From positions 292,116 to 356,115 of the forward strand of contig JAVGVS010000313.1 of the NCBI GenBank assembly GCA_032718565.1: a DNA stretch of 64,000 nt, given 5' to 3'. Of this stretch, positions 1-12,099 are shown piece by piece. The notes under the pieces were generated by a model. It was given only the letters and a program-made list of their open reading frames with translations, made no database searches and was not told the origin of the DNA. The DNA is from Distichodus sexfasciatus (Eukaryota; Chordata; Actinopteri; Characiformes; Distichodontidae). Position 1 is the first letter of the stretch, and the number at the start of each line of letters is the position of its first letter. The position numbers and the translations under genes are program-made.

Positions 1-786
1 AATTGGAAAAAGCTGCTGTTTTCTGTTTTATGTGTTTTTCCCTGCTATTGTTAGCGGGTTAATCAGGCGTGGCTGCTAGCTAGATAATTTGGGTAAAGGT
101 AGGAGGTTGAGTTGGTGGTGGGGATAACGCGCACTGATAACACGTAAACCCTGGAAGCCTTTGCTTACAGCGACGGTAATCAGGCTAATAGCAAAAATAA
201 AGGGCTTTATGGAGGCTCATCTGTTTTTCATCAGCCGGTGATGAGCTACCTTTTTAAGGTCCAAGATTGCATGAAGTAATTTGGAGTAATAAAGGCAGTT
301 ACTTTATGCTTTGCTATAAGCGGGCGTTTTTATGAATTTCTACCTCAGTAGGGCAGCAGTTTGAGTCACAAACTGCCTTAAAATAAAAGCGAGGCGGAAA
401 TTTTCCATCATGCATGCAAAAAGTGCTACAATACTGAATATATTTAGAAACATACACACAACACACGCCCACTTTGCCACGTTTTAGTCATTGAATTTTG
501 TTTATGTTTGGAAATGGAACAAGAACAAATAAGAGAACAAATAGGAGTTCTCTCTAATTCTTTAAATCCGACGAATTTTTTTTTAAATGGCCATTAATAT
601 ACAGTTGAAGATGAACTGAATGACAAAGTACATTTCTACCGTTATGCTTCAAAGAACTGTATTAGCATTCCACTGCCTATTGGATTCCAAATTCTGGAAA
701 CAAAAAATTGCAAAAACGGATTTAGGTTTAGGATTCTAAAATGAAACCTTGGAAAACAGGTTTTAGGGCCCAATTTAAAATTTCCA
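1..786. other. Unique non-coding sequence
   Basis: No open frame of note, no simple repeat and no recognisable element. Composition is moderately AT-rich. I see nothing specific here. Confidence 0.6.
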
Positions 787-1082
787 ATTCATTCATTCAT
801 TCATTCATTCATTATCTGAAACGCTTAATCCCAACCAGGGTCGCAGGGGGGGGGGCCAGAGCCTATCCTGGGAACTATAGGTGCCAACACACCGCAGGGC
901 ACACACAGTCACACTTTACAGGGCCAATTTAGAGTCAGCCGGTTAACCTATATTGCATCCTTTTGGATCAGGAAACTGGGCACGGTGGAACCCACACTTG
1001 GCTCATCGGAAAGGCCTCACTGTCAACCCAGGACCTTTCGCCAGGAGGGCGGTGCAGCGCCAACCACTGTGCCACTGTCCGC
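787..1082 (+). repeat. Degenerate teleost dispersed repeat with (ATTC)n head
   Basis: An (ATTC)n run (787-813) leads into text resembling 'tatctgaaacgcttaatcc', 'gagcctatcctgggaacta', 'cgcagggcacacacagtcac', 'caatttagagtcagccg', 'aacccacacttggctc' and 'accactgtgccactg'. That order matches a very common fish interspersed repeat, remembered rather than searched. This copy is decayed and partly deleted. The two short open frames over it are chance frames. Confidence 0.6.
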
Positions 1083-3430
1083 TTAAATTTTCCCATCCTG
1101 AAACAAAATACTAAACTGGATTTCGAGGTTCAGTTTTGTTTTCTCATTTCTAATTTTCCTAATCAGAAAATTTCGAGAACGATATTTGGTTTTCTGATTC
1201 TTAAATGAAAACTGAAAACACAAATTTGTGGTTCGTAAAAACAAAAGTTCAGTCAAAAAATAGATTTCAAGTACGTCACCAAAGTTCGGCTTTTATACAT
1301 CTAAATTTTACTTCTAAATTTTAGCACCCCACTATAATATGTGTAATTTGGCCTGCTCATTCCATATTCAATTAAAATCTGAAAATTAAAAAAAAAAAAA
1401 TATCTATTATTTAATCCTTTTTCCTTTATGTCTGACACCAAAAAACAAATTAAGGGTAGGCTCGAATCACAAGCACGCTGCACAAGAGCTAATCATCTTA
1501 CATTACGCCTGATAAAGCCAAACTTTTACATTTACTGTGTTTAGTTAGCGAGTATGTCATGAATTAATTAAAATTGAAGTTATTATTGCATAATAAATGT
1601 GCACAAAAAGGGTCCATGAAACTTAATGAGACCAGAAGTTTCACCCACAGCTTCATTGCATCCTGCCAGTTAATATTATTTAGGTATTATCAACCCATTT
1701 AACAAACTAAATCAAAGTACTCACGCTTCCAGTTATCAAAAACTGCACTTTGTTTATATCAAATGAGGTGCACCTATGCAGCTCATGTGAAGGTTAATAA
1801 CTTCCGGGGCATGTAAATCGGAGAAATTAAATCTCAAAATCACCAGGCAATTTTTTCATGTCCTATTTTCGATCTCAACCTAAACCAAACTAATGGAAAA
1901 CAGTTCGTAATTTTTTTTTTTTAGTATCAAATATTATATTAATAAAATATTATATTAATGCTACATTATATTAAATAATAACTGCTTTTTTCCATTTTGG
2001 ATTCTTAATTGAATATGGAATGAACAAATGATACACAGATTAAAACCACCAAATTTAAATTCCTTGCATTTGGTAACATCCTCTGCAATAAACTTCTTTA
2101 TGATTCTGATCAGTTGAACGATCAGAGAAACTCGGGGCAGGAGAATGCTGCATGCATTTTTCGACTTTGAAATACCTTGCAACATAAACACCTCCTCCAG
2201 TCATCGCTCGCTCTGTTCCACGAACATGTTCCACTTTTTGTTTCCTTTGACCTGTGCCCTTGCACAACATCCTTTACCAGACGTTCGAAAATAATCCAAC
2301 CTCTGATTGGAGTCACCTCTTCCCTTTTAATTTCCCCATGAAACTATGAGAGAGGGAACTGAGGTCGAGCCAACAGTGGCTTTTTCAAGAACGTCACAAG
2401 GCCATGTACAGCCACCTGCACTGTCCGTATGATCAAGCGCTTGCCTTTTCTCTGCATTACAATATATACACACACATTAAAAAAACAACATTTATCCTTC
2501 TGCATATATTACATATGTATAGGAAAATGAGAAACCAATGCTGATAATGCTTAAGAAAAGCGTATATAATATATTATAGACAATGACCAATGCATTGTCT
2601 ACATGTACTTACCAACATATTTTAAAATACATACAAGTATAAATATACATTTTTGCCACTTTTATATTGTAGTATATTTTTATATGTGTAAACACTCAAA
2701 AATTATACTAATAATAGAAGTTACTTTTAAAACACTATTTAAAATAGTAAGTTTGTATTATTTAAAAAAATGCCAGCAAAATGTATAAATGTATATAAAT
2801 GTAAATGTATAAAATGTATAAATAATATATATAAATTAATATGTATATTAATATAATTAATATGTCTATATATTAAAATTTTATGTTCATTAAATTTATT
2901 TAACTCATCTTCATTTTGTCCATAATTTGTCCATTCAGTTTCATAGTAATTATCAATAAACGTGTGTACGTCAATGCATTAACTTGTTTATATATATATA
3001 TATAAAATACTGCAATAGATCTTATTTCTGCATGTGCTCTCTCTCTTTTTCTCTCTCTTACTCTTTTTTACCCGCAGAAAGTTGAACCTTAACTGGAATG
3101 CTGTCTTATTGCGTTTCACAACACCGAAACACACGAAACGGCAGTTTCACCTCTGCCAATTTCTCCTTTTACCTCGTTTGAGGACAGGGGTGAGGAAAGT
3201 GCTCCGATTGCAAAAGATGCTTTTAGACGCAGGACTAATAAAACAGAGAAAAAAAAAAGGATATTCAGTCCAAGTTGTGTCTCAAATCACAACCTATGCA
3301 CTACTTACTTCAACTGTTATACGCTAGCTGCTAAAAATGCATTTAGTCAAAATTAAACAATTATAGTGGAAGAGCATCACGTTTTTTTTGTTCATCTGCG
3401 TTCATTTTTCATTCCAGATTACGGTCCAAC
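1083..3430. other. AT-rich unique sequence
   Basis: Mostly AT-rich DNA with a (TA)n run near 2989-3004 and very AT-rich stretches at 1910-1980 and 2470-3000. A pyrimidine tract ending in 'acccgcag' (3077) opens a frame to 3327 (KLNLNWNAV...), but it has no recognisable domain. At about 3275-3300 the text 'tgtctcaaatcacaac' resembles the end of a common fish DNA-transposon repeat. No gene is called. Confidence 0.5.
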
Positions 3431-3750
3431 TAGGTCTGGGCAATTAATCAGAAATCAATCAAAATTGATATTCACAACATATAATCAATGTAATCTTGCA
3501 CATAACAATAGTTTCTAGAATTCTATTAATACTTTCCCCAGTGTATGTTCAGTTATTTAAAATTACAAAAATATGCCCTCATTTATTAGAAAATATTCCA
3601 TCTTTAATAGTTCAGCATATTGACTGTAGAAACCAAATTAGTGAACCATGAGAGCAAAATATTATTAGAATGAATAAAAATTAATCGGAATTTTGATACA
3701 ATTTTCATTTTATCGTGATTACTGATTTAAGGTCATAACGCCCAGGCCTA
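3431..3750. mobile_element. MITE with TIRs 'taggtctgggc' / 'gcccaggccta'
   Basis: The left end 'taggtctgggc' is the near-perfect inverse of the right end 'gcccaggccta'. Both ends carry TA at the border, consistent with TA target duplication. The ~320-bp interior is AT-rich and non-coding. It looks like a non-autonomous DNA transposon of a type widespread in teleosts. The superfamily is not certain from TIRs alone. Confidence 0.7.
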
Positions 3751-4499
3751 GGTTCAACATAAGTGGGCCTCCTTCATCAGTGTCCTGTTTTACAGCAGCA
3801 GCAGGAGCTGTGTTGAGGGACCAGATTTACTCAAAATGGGAGGGTTCACAACCCTTTAACACCGTTTTTCGTCATGCAGTTATTTTGCAACAAGATTTTC
3901 CACCCAAAGCTCTAGTCGTTACTCCAAACCAGGTGAAAAAATGAGCAGCATATACTATTACGTGCAACATGGGATTGTTTATTCCGCCTGAGCGTTGTAG
4001 CGTCCCGCTCTCCCCAAATTCCGAATCTCGCCCCGATGCCCCCCTCTTTCCCGTCTTTCCCTCCGTTTTTGTAGCGAACTTCCCTCTGACTCGTCGAGAC
4101 GGAAAAAATCTGGGCCACCGCGCTTAAAGTCAACTATGCTCTTTTATCTTGCCATGCGGAAAAAAGGACGTGTGTAATCAAATTTTAAGTGAAATTTTAC
4201 ATGCACATTTTCAAGCGCGCAAAAGTCCGGCTCTTTGACACGCGCCGACTTTGAGGCGTTCGACGTCTCCCTTTTGAAAAAAAAAACGAAATTCCTCCAT
4301 CTCTCAGAAATATTTGCAATGCCAAGTGAGAGTGACAGCAAGCCAGAGGTGATCAATGAGGGAGGAAGGAGGAAGTGAAAAGCGATGCGACGTGATTGGC
4401 AGTCCAAAACGAGATCTCGAAATCTTTTGGAGTACTCATCATACAATCCCACGACGATTAATAGACCCAACCCAAAGCTAGGATTATTTCTAAGAGTGT
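3751..4499. other. Unique sequence
   Basis: Mixed composition, locally GC-richer at 3990-4100. A 149-residue minus-strand open frame (4144-4593) has no recognisable domain, signal or transmembrane pattern, and it runs into the relic repeat downstream. I treat it as chance. Confidence 0.5.
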
Positions 4500-4620
4500 A
4501 AATCACAAGTTTCATCATGATACGATATATTGATTCAACAGACAATGATATGCCGATATTACAAAATTCAGGAGCCAGCGATTGATATGACACGATGTCA
4601 ATGTAGATTTAAAACAATCA
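4500..4620. mobile_element. Relic of 'gattcaggag' element
   Basis: The text 'gatacgatatattgattca' followed by 'ttcaggagccagcgattgat' resembles a fish repeat that also appears at about 33220-33290 ('gattcaattcaggaggcag') and 45425-45545 ('cacgattcgattcag'). It is fragmentary, with no clear ends. It is probably a decayed non-autonomous DNA transposon. Confidence 0.35.
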
Positions 4621-4659
4621 CTTCCATTTATTTCAAACCACAAAAAGCAGCTCAAATAT

Positions 4660-5330
4660 CAGTCATATTTTTATTTATAATTTACAATTTATTTACGATG
4701 TGTCTATACTCCCCTAATTAGCGCTTTATCTTGTCTGCTTTTGACCAGCCAGTTTCTTCGTTTGACGTAGATCGTAAATTTAACGTTTCACTTAATCCTC
4801 TGTTTTCATACACACTTTCTAATTGGAAGTAACCAGAGACATGTCCTAATTTTACAATAAATTACAATATATTTTAGGATGTATCATTGCACCTCTAATT
4901 ATCGCTTGAACCTATGAAAGTCTTGGCCGATCCATGCATCTCTCACAGTCTTGACTCTTCCTTCAACATATAATGCAAAAAGTAGTGGCTCTGATAATTC
5001 CTAAAATTCTCAAATTATTTAATTACTTTTATAATAATCAGATCGAACGCATACATTTACGATGTATTTTGTGATGTATCGTTACATCTCTAAATATCGC
5101 TCTTAACTCTTCGGCTTTTGGAGTCCATTCGTCCTCTGCTCCTCACAGTCCCTTCATTTGACATAAATCATAAAATAAACTTAAGAAAGTAAACGTCCAG
5201 ATTTTACAACGTAGATGTATTTTATGATCTATCTTTACACCCCTAATCATCACCTCTATTTAACTTGTCAGCTTCCTGAACCCGTCCGTCCATCCATCCC
5301 ATTTCTTCGCTGGGCATCCTTCGTAAAATT
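4660..5330 (+). repeat. Decayed tandem duplication, four units of ~150-185 bp
   Basis: The core 'gatgtatcNttacacctctaat-atcgc' recurs near 4695, 4876, 5070 and 5225. In the later units it is followed by a pyrimidine-rich stretch such as 'cttcggcttttggagtcc' or 'cagcttcctgaacccgtcc', and by AT-rich filler containing 'gac(g/a)ta(g/a)atc(g/a)taaa'. Spacing is uneven and divergence high, so the amplification is old. No coding potential. Confidence 0.55.
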
Positions 5331-6033
5331 CGACGTCACCTAATGCCTCATAAGTCCCTGCGATTATTTTCTTAAGCTAAGCCATTTGGACGCGAACGCA
5401 GCAGGTGGAGGTCTTGCCGGAGGCTCGCTGCCACGTTGACCCCCAGTTGGGATTAAGACTGCACCTGCTTCACAGGAAATGGATTGGGGTGAATTTTTTG
5501 TTGGGGGGAGTATGAACGTTCGGGGAATGAGGAATGGCTGTTTTTAGGATTTTAAGTAGAGGAGAAGAGGGAAGGAAAAGAGAGGGAAGGAGGGAGGGTG
5601 GGGGGCAGCACCTGTGGACGTGGGTGGCTCCGGAAACGGGGGGGAGACCCACAGGATTTAGACCCCATCTGTTCCTGGTTACGCTCCAGGCCCGACTGGA
5701 ACTGGAGCCGGAGCTCGTACTAACTTCAGCGTTTGGCTTCCGAGCGTCTCGAACGAGTTGGCGGCGGGATTAGCGACGCAGCAGCTCTTCCTGTACTCCG
5801 CTAACGGCTAAAACACTATCTGTGGAGAGATGGGCTGGTGTGATAAATCGTAATCGTAATACGTATCTTTTTGACCGATATTGTTACGTCTGTTTTGCTA
5901 ATTCGGAATCTACTTCTACAGTCGCAAAAAAATTGAGCTGTTGGCTTGTGTGATAATGTCGATGGAATTTCAAAATACTTTCAGAATTAACTTCACAACA
6001 AATTTTAGCATGATATTGCCCACACCACCTTAA
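5331..6033. other. GC-richer unique sequence
   Basis: Contains a purine-rich stretch at 5555-5610 (gaagaggg/gagggagg). No recognisable gene. The open frames of 60-79 residues are low-complexity. Confidence 0.5.
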
Positions 6034-6255
6034 ATTATTTTTCATTGTGAACACACCACAATGTGACCTCTGCATTTGACGCATCTGTGAAGGAGCAGTG
6101 GGCAGCTGACATGGGCAGCGCCCAGGGAGCAGTGCTTGGTGACGGTACCTTGCTCATGAGTACCTCAGTGGTAGCTTTACCTGCCCTGGGATTCGAACTG
6201 GCGACCTTCTGATCACAAGGCGAACACTCCAAGCCGAACAATATCAGCTACCCCT
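6034..6255 (-). mobile_element. tRNA-derived SINE (family A), nearly full length
   Basis: Read on the minus strand this has a tRNA-like head with a box-B-like 'gttcgaatccc', then 'ggtaccgtcaccaagcactg', 'ctgcccactgctccttcac', 'aaatgcagaggtcacatt' and a tail ending 'gttcacaatg'. The same module order recurs at 14.1, 18.5, 33.3, 34.9, 45.6, 48.3 and 61.3 kb. This copy lacks the usual 'ggttgtggtgcactgtgtg' segment near the tail. The structure is that of a Pol III SINE; the family name is not known to me. Confidence 0.85.
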
Positions 6256-6794
6256 AATATGTCAGGAGTCCTCCTGGATATCTCTGAATGTTTCGACAGC
6301 TCCCACCATGCCCCAAAATTACTATTAAAATATTTACTCTTTCAAACGCAGAGCACCACTGAAGACGGGAGTCATTCCCCCAAAAACACGAATCTCGGAG
6401 CATAGCGGGAGGAGGCTGAGCTTCGGCCAAACCCGGCATGTTCCCCGAGTTAAGTATCTGGAGTTGGACGGATTCGTCTGGCAGCTGAAGCACATCGTAG
6501 CCCTTCATCTGGATCTGATTCCCAGGCCTTTACTGACTCATTTTTTGGTATTGTGCATGCTGTGCAAGGCTTCCCTCTTTGTGGTTTAGCTTAGCGGCAA
6601 CGCTACTAACCGTTCTTGAGAAGAATTTTGTTCTGAAAATCCGCTTGCACTGTTTTCAGCAAAAATGTAACAGTCACCAACGACTATTTTAAATTGTTCT
6701 TGGGCAAAAGCAGAATATACCAACACACTTTTACTCACACATTATGTTGCATGTGTGTTTGTGCAAAACATTGATTTACTGGATTTTCTTCAGT
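6256..6794. other. Unique sequence between SINEs
   Basis: No repeat or gene is recognised. A minus-strand 84-residue frame (6254-6508) has no known domain. Confidence 0.45.
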
Positions 6795-6935
6795 TCTACA
6801 GTGAAGTAGAAGTACAGCTTGGGGACAGTACCTAGCTCTTGAGTACCTTAGTGGTACCTTTACCGGCCAGGGACTTGAACCTACAACCTTTTGATCGTAG
6901 ACAAGCCCGCTGTTCATTACGCTACTAACTGCCCC
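6795..6935 (-). mobile_element. SINE family A, head and body fragment
   Basis: Minus-strand copy retaining the tRNA-like head ('aaggttgtaggttcaagtcc', 'gtagcgtaatgaac') and the 'ggtaccactaaggtactcaa' body. The 3' tail is missing. Confidence 0.75.
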
Positions 6936-6956
6936 AGACCTCTCTTGTATCTCAGT

Positions 6957-7062
6957 GGTACCCCTGAGCAGTGCTTGGGGACAGTATCTAGCTCATGAGT
7001 ACCTCTGTGGTACCTTTACCAGTCAGGGACTTGAACCTGCGATATTTTGATCATCATACCTG
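6957..7062 (-). mobile_element. SINE family A fragment, adjacent to the previous copy
   Basis: A second minus-strand fragment containing 'cagtgcttggggacagtatc', 'ctcatgagtacctctgtgg' and 'cagggacttgaacctgcgat'. Two fragments in a row suggest local duplication rather than two independent insertions. Confidence 0.7.
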
Positions 7063-9738
7063 CAATGTTCAGCAGGGACTACAGCAACCTAGTGTGTTTT
7101 ATTTTAATATGAAATTGACTTCCTTGAACCTCATAAATTGAGAACAATCAGCTTAAAACTCCGGCCGCTCCTCTCGTTCCCAACACAGTTTCTCCTCCAG
7201 CACCAGTGGGTTCGGCTCTCCATTCAAAGGAAGGAACAAATTTGGAATCCATCTCAGATTTGGGTGTTATTCTACGGCCCCTTTACGCCTCCGATGTAAC
7301 ATTTCCTCTTTCTTCGTCTGTTTTTGTTGGGTTTTGAATCGGGGGCCTCCAACTTCCTCAGAATTACAAGTGGAGTTCCTTAGAACAGGGAGCACGAGCT
7401 TGGCTGCAGCGATTCCGAAAGTTCAGGGACAAATTTGGACTCGGCGTATTAACACTCCAACACATAATAATAAACACGCTTTACCAAGCATCTGAGAAAT
7501 GAAAGTGGAATGTTGCAATAGTCACACACGGCGGGGGGACCATATGCTTGATACGTTATGGGGAAAAAATTTGCTTTTCATATGCAAAACATTAATACAA
7601 TTTTATAACTTGAATTATAAGTTAATAAACTATTAAAAAGTATAATGTTGAACCTCAAATCACAAAATTCCAACCAGGGCTCTTTAAGGTGTTAGAGGAC
7701 CAGTATTTGTACTTTTTTACTACACGAGTACTTAGTATTTGCACTGACTTATCGACATAAGCAACTTTCGCTCCTTATTTGTCCACATTTCTACTGAAAA
7801 TAAGGCAAAAATAATAACGCACTATAATATTGCAATATAATATTAGTATTTGTAGAGAAAATAATAATTTTTGGGGATTTAAAACTGAAAGGTGTTACAC
7901 CCGGCCCCCCCACCCTGTCCTCACCATTAACAATTCAACAATGTCTATTCTAGTTTGGAGAACGAATAAAGGTGTTTGTTTTCTTTTTCTTCTTTTTCCC
8001 TTCTCGGATCGAGGGAACGGAACAGTTTCCTCCGTCTGCGCGGTGTGACTCAAAAGACGCTCTTCCCTCCTCTTTTCCAGCGTCTTCCGCTGCCGTTCTT
8101 CCCTCCAGAGTTCATTAATGATTCAGGCCCGATACCGACACACCTCCTGTACGAACATCTTGCTTTAGGTGCTTTTATTCCTTGTAATAAAATATTAAGG
8201 GGGTATCCTCTATATATATTCAAGTACAGGCATCAATATTTCCCTCTTTAAATACTTAATATGCAGCGCCGCTTCATTTCTTTCAACTTTTAAACATGAG
8301 CAGTGCAAAAGTCAGAAGCTCTGATGTCGAAGCCAGCCAGATGCTTTAATGAAAGAAGATCAGATATCGAGCATAATCAAATGTAAATTATGCCCGGAAC
8401 AGGAATTGCTTCACCTGCACAACACACATCTCCCTCATCACACACACACACACCTTATCAATCTATAAATATGGAGGTATCATATTTTTTTAAAAATATT
8501 TTTGCCTTTTTTAGGGGAAGTGTGCATCCTGCTTGCCGGTCCGGCTTTAAAGAAAGAAAGAAAGTCAACAGTTTAGGAGAGGAAAAGCTTGGCCCGAGGA
8601 GTCTCGGAGTCTCGTCTTTGTTAAACGTCAGGAAAAAGGCCCTTAACCGTGAGGTGGTGAGTTTACATATAAAGAACATCCCGAACAGTCGGCTCTCGCT
8701 TTCATATTCTAGTGAACCGCGACAAAACTGAGTCAATTTTTCTACACACTGACAGAAGCAGATTACACAGACAACGACTTTGTGCATATCTCTGGAATCT
8801 GGGGGGGCTTCGGCAAAACCGAATTTCCGCGGTAATAATGTGAATTTATCTACTGTGATGGAAAGGAAAAATGCATTAACATGTGAACCGTGACATTTTG
8901 CCACTCAGACAAGTGCTATATTTCCATAAATGTTTATCCAAAAAATGTATAAAATATTTAAATATTCTTTATTAATGTAATGCTTCCTAAAATTGATAGA
9001 ATACACCCGTTAGAACCGTTAGTTTAATTGTACTTGTAGTTGTTGTAATTTTTATTTTGATTTTAAATATATTTTATTTGATATATTTTATACATTTTAA
9101 AAAGTATATTAAAGATAATTAATACACAACACCTCGCGTCTCCTCACCACCTGGGGCACTGCGCTCCAAATGTAGAACTGATTTTTAAGGAATTTTGTAC
9201 TCATTTTTGTAAATTATTGCTGTATTATATTTACAAAATCTCATTTCGTATAGTTCTCGTGAGCGGAGTGTCTTGTCACACCCTTACCTCTGAAATATCC
9301 TAAAATAAATAAATAAAATGTAGAGACTAGGAGATGGCTCTAATGCTGCCAGAGTTGCTATATTTAGTGCAAGAATGAATTATCTTAAATTATTAATTCA
9401 ATTATTAATTGTTTAAATTGTTATAATTCAAACTAGCATTAAATAATATTAAAGAAAATTCTTAATAAAAATATATTTGCAAAAATAAGCACTTTATCAT
9501 TTGCTTATGTTTGCTTTCAAATAAAATTGATGGATTGCTCTGTTAACCATCTAAAAGAGGGACGTCACTAGGATTGAAAGATTTTCTCTCGCAATAACTG
9601 ATTACAATGACAACATTGTACTGATATTGTGATGAAATACTAGAGAGATGGGGAAGAACACAGACAGCTGCTAGGTGGCTCGCTTGTTCATGCTAGCTAG
9701 CGTTTTCTACGGCTAACGTTCAACTTAGCCGTCTAAAT
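7063..9738. other. Unique, patchily AT-rich sequence
   Basis: No repeats apart from short homopolymers. There are AT-rich zones at 7550-7860 and 8930-9120, and at 9300-9500. A 148-residue minus-strand frame (8458-8904) and its plus-strand shadow have no recognisable domain and no splice context. I call no gene. Confidence 0.5.
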
Positions 9739-9921
9739 CAGCGTTTCCCAATCCCATTCCTCGCAGAACATCGCTCTGCACAGATTTGGTATTTCCCGCA
9801 CCTCCGCACGCCGATCCAACGTTGCTAATTAGCTAATCAGTAGCATCAGCTGTGCTGTGGGTCAGGAAACTTGAATCTGTGCGGAGCGGTGTTCCGTGAG
9901 GAGCGGGATTGGGAAACGCTG
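9739..9921. mobile_element. hAT-type MITE with 8-bp target duplication
   Basis: The ends 'cagcgtttcccaatccc' and 'gggattgggaaacgctg' are exact inverted repeats. Further inward, 'tctgcacagatt' pairs with 'aatctgtgcgga'. The element is directly flanked by identical 8-mers 'gtctaaat' (9731-9738 and 9922-9929). Length is 183 bp and it is non-coding. TIR plus 8-bp duplication is diagnostic of hAT-superfamily mobilisation. Confidence 0.9.
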
Positions 9922-9929
9922 GTCTAAAT

Positions 9930-10918
9930 GAGCGTTAGAACTGCCAAATATAATATTGCCTTTTCTACCTCTTAAGTAAACGTAGGTCAAGTTAAGCAAT
10001 TAACAATTACCGATATCAGCTAACAATGTCATGTGCATCATTCACTCTTCTTCTTATCAAGAAACTTTTTCAGGGTGGCTAAAACCACATCCATGATCTA
10101 AAAGCCACACTCCACACGTTTCCTTCTACTGTAGGGAGAAACACTACATCTATAAAAAGAAAACTACCAATTACTGACTACAAATGACACAATTAATTAC
10201 TACAGAGCCGCGCAAGTCTTAATTAGGTTAGTGCTAATTACAGCTCGCTCTCCGCTCAACACGTTTGTGTCTAATTGTGTCAAATAAAGCAGCAGGTTGC
10301 TGTGGTTTGATTGAGAACTACTTTGTGCAGTTTGTATTTAAATAACTAACCGTTCTTAATTATAAATTTGTTCTTAAAACTCACGCAGTTTTCACCAATA
10401 TTCTGACGTTAGCTTAATATTTGTTCTTCTGCAAATTTACCCAAAGCGTATGCAACCATCTTCATCATGACTCTGCAGGGTGTGTAAATTTTTACACACA
10501 ATCGAGCCGCCGTTATCCCGAGTGACATTTTTCACCTGCCAAGTGTCGCTGACTGCCATCCATCCGGCCTTCTGCACCTGAGGCCAGTCCTGTGTGTGTG
10601 TGTGTGTGTGTAAAAGCCCTGCTGTGTGTCTGATCTAACATGACATCTCAGGGGACGACCCACCGCTTTGTTATGTCTGCTCGATTACCGGCTCAGCTGA
10701 GGCTATCATTTCAGGTTTACCTCAGCTCCTCTGTGTGTGTGTATGTGTGTGTGTGTGTATGTGTGTGTATGTGTGTGTGTGTGACTTACCAGCCACTCAG
10801 GGAAAGCCAAAGGCTAGAAAAACCTGAAAATAAACATTGTGTGCACAACACAAGTGCTGCAAAGTGACCCCTAAAGGGCTCAAAAAGGCCAATTACGTGC
10901 ATTTTATTTAGTTACGCA
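9930..10918. other. Unique sequence with two TG microsatellites
   Basis: Contains (TG)n at 10591-10611 and an interrupted (TG)n at 10732-10783. The open frame over the second run is repeat-derived. The rest is unremarkable. Confidence 0.6.
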
Positions 10919-11400
10919 TGTTAAAAATAGGTTTAGATTAGGTTTGGATTTAATATTAGGTTTAGGTCTTGAATAAGCTGAGATTAAAGATGAGGTTTGA
11001 AAACAAAATTAGGTGTAGGATAAGATTATGTTTACAATAGGATCAGGTTTAAATTTAAATAAGGTTTAAATAAGATTAGGTGTAAGATTTGGAATCAATT
11101 AAGGTTTATCTTAAGATTGGTTAAAGATTTAAGATCAGACTTTGTGTTAAGATTAGATTTAGGTTGATCTTTGCTTTAGATCAAGAGTAAGTTTAATGTA
11201 TGTTTGAGTTTCAGGGTTAGGTTTATAGTTTAGGGTTGTTCTAAGATTAGGTTTAAATCAAGATTGGATTTAGGTTAAGTTTAGGTTCAATTTAAAGTTA
11301 TGATCATGTGAAGATTATGGGTTAAGATTTGGTTTGTTTTAGGAAAGGTTTAGGCTAAGGTCAGATAAGGTTTAGGTCAACACTAAATTAAGTTGAGACT
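10919..11400 (+). repeat. Degenerate 'aggtttaggttaagatt' low-complexity satellite, block 1
   Basis: Irregular repeats of gattagg, aggtttagg and ggttaaga with little cytosine on the plus strand. It resembles a drifted TTAGG/TTTAGG-type array but contains no clean (TTAGGG)n. A second block in the same orientation lies at about 12100-12840. Non-coding. Confidence 0.75.
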
Positions 11401-11439
11401 TAAACCTGCCCACTTCTCATGTCTGTGAAAGTAAACAGA

Positions 11440-11950
11440 ACAACAAAAATAAACGCCCACAACCTCCCGACTCTACCCGTGCCAGTTTGGAGGAGGATCA
11501 CAGCCCTTCGCCGGGCCGCACTCTGGGCCGTTCCACTTGGCTCAGTCGCCTTCCTGCCCCATCGTCCCCACGTTTCCGTAGCAGCCAAGCTCACCTCCGC
11601 CGCTCGTCCTGCAGTGGGAATCTGAGGTGGGGGTTCGAGGGATTTGGAGGGGGGCAGGGCGAAAACCCGGCCGACTGGGCCATTGCAAGTTTTTAACCGC
11701 GAGCCTCAGGGTCCCGATAATCTCTCCCCGCCGTCTCCCGGCTCCCCTTTGAAGCGGCGGTCCGCAGAGATGGCTAACGGCTAATGGCTAGGCGCTAATG
11801 ATTCAGATCTTCAGATTGGCAGCCGGTTAGAGAGACTGCGACAAAAGGAAACTCGGCCGTTTGAAGTTCAGGCGAAAAACCAAGACGGGGACGGAGGGCG
11901 TTTGACGGGGCGTTTAGCGGGTGTGAATTTCCAAAACTCCCTTGTCAGGT
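11440..11950. promoter_or_regulatory. CpG-rich island candidate
   Basis: This block stands out as GC- and CpG-rich between two AT/G-skewed satellite blocks ('cgccgggccgcactctggg', 'ccccgccgtctcccggctcc', 'aagcggcggtccgc'). Such islands often mark promoters or enhancers in vertebrates, but no exon, TATA or initiator arrangement is convincing. Overlapping open frames on both strands have no recognisable domain. Confidence 0.35.
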
Positions 11951-12099
11951 GTCTGGAGTGTCGCAGACTAGATTTAATTGGCACAGAGACTGTATATTTT
12001 GCATGAAAATAATTAAATGTTTTAATATTTTACCATCTGTCTTCTGCACATTCTGTAACACTGCTACTGCATAACATACAGTACATACTTTTATTGATT

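Noticed and set aside
3034..3327. Possible exon after 'acccgcag'
   Set aside because: An acceptor-like site occurs by chance after CT-rich DNA. There is no known domain, no partner exon and no donor that I trust.
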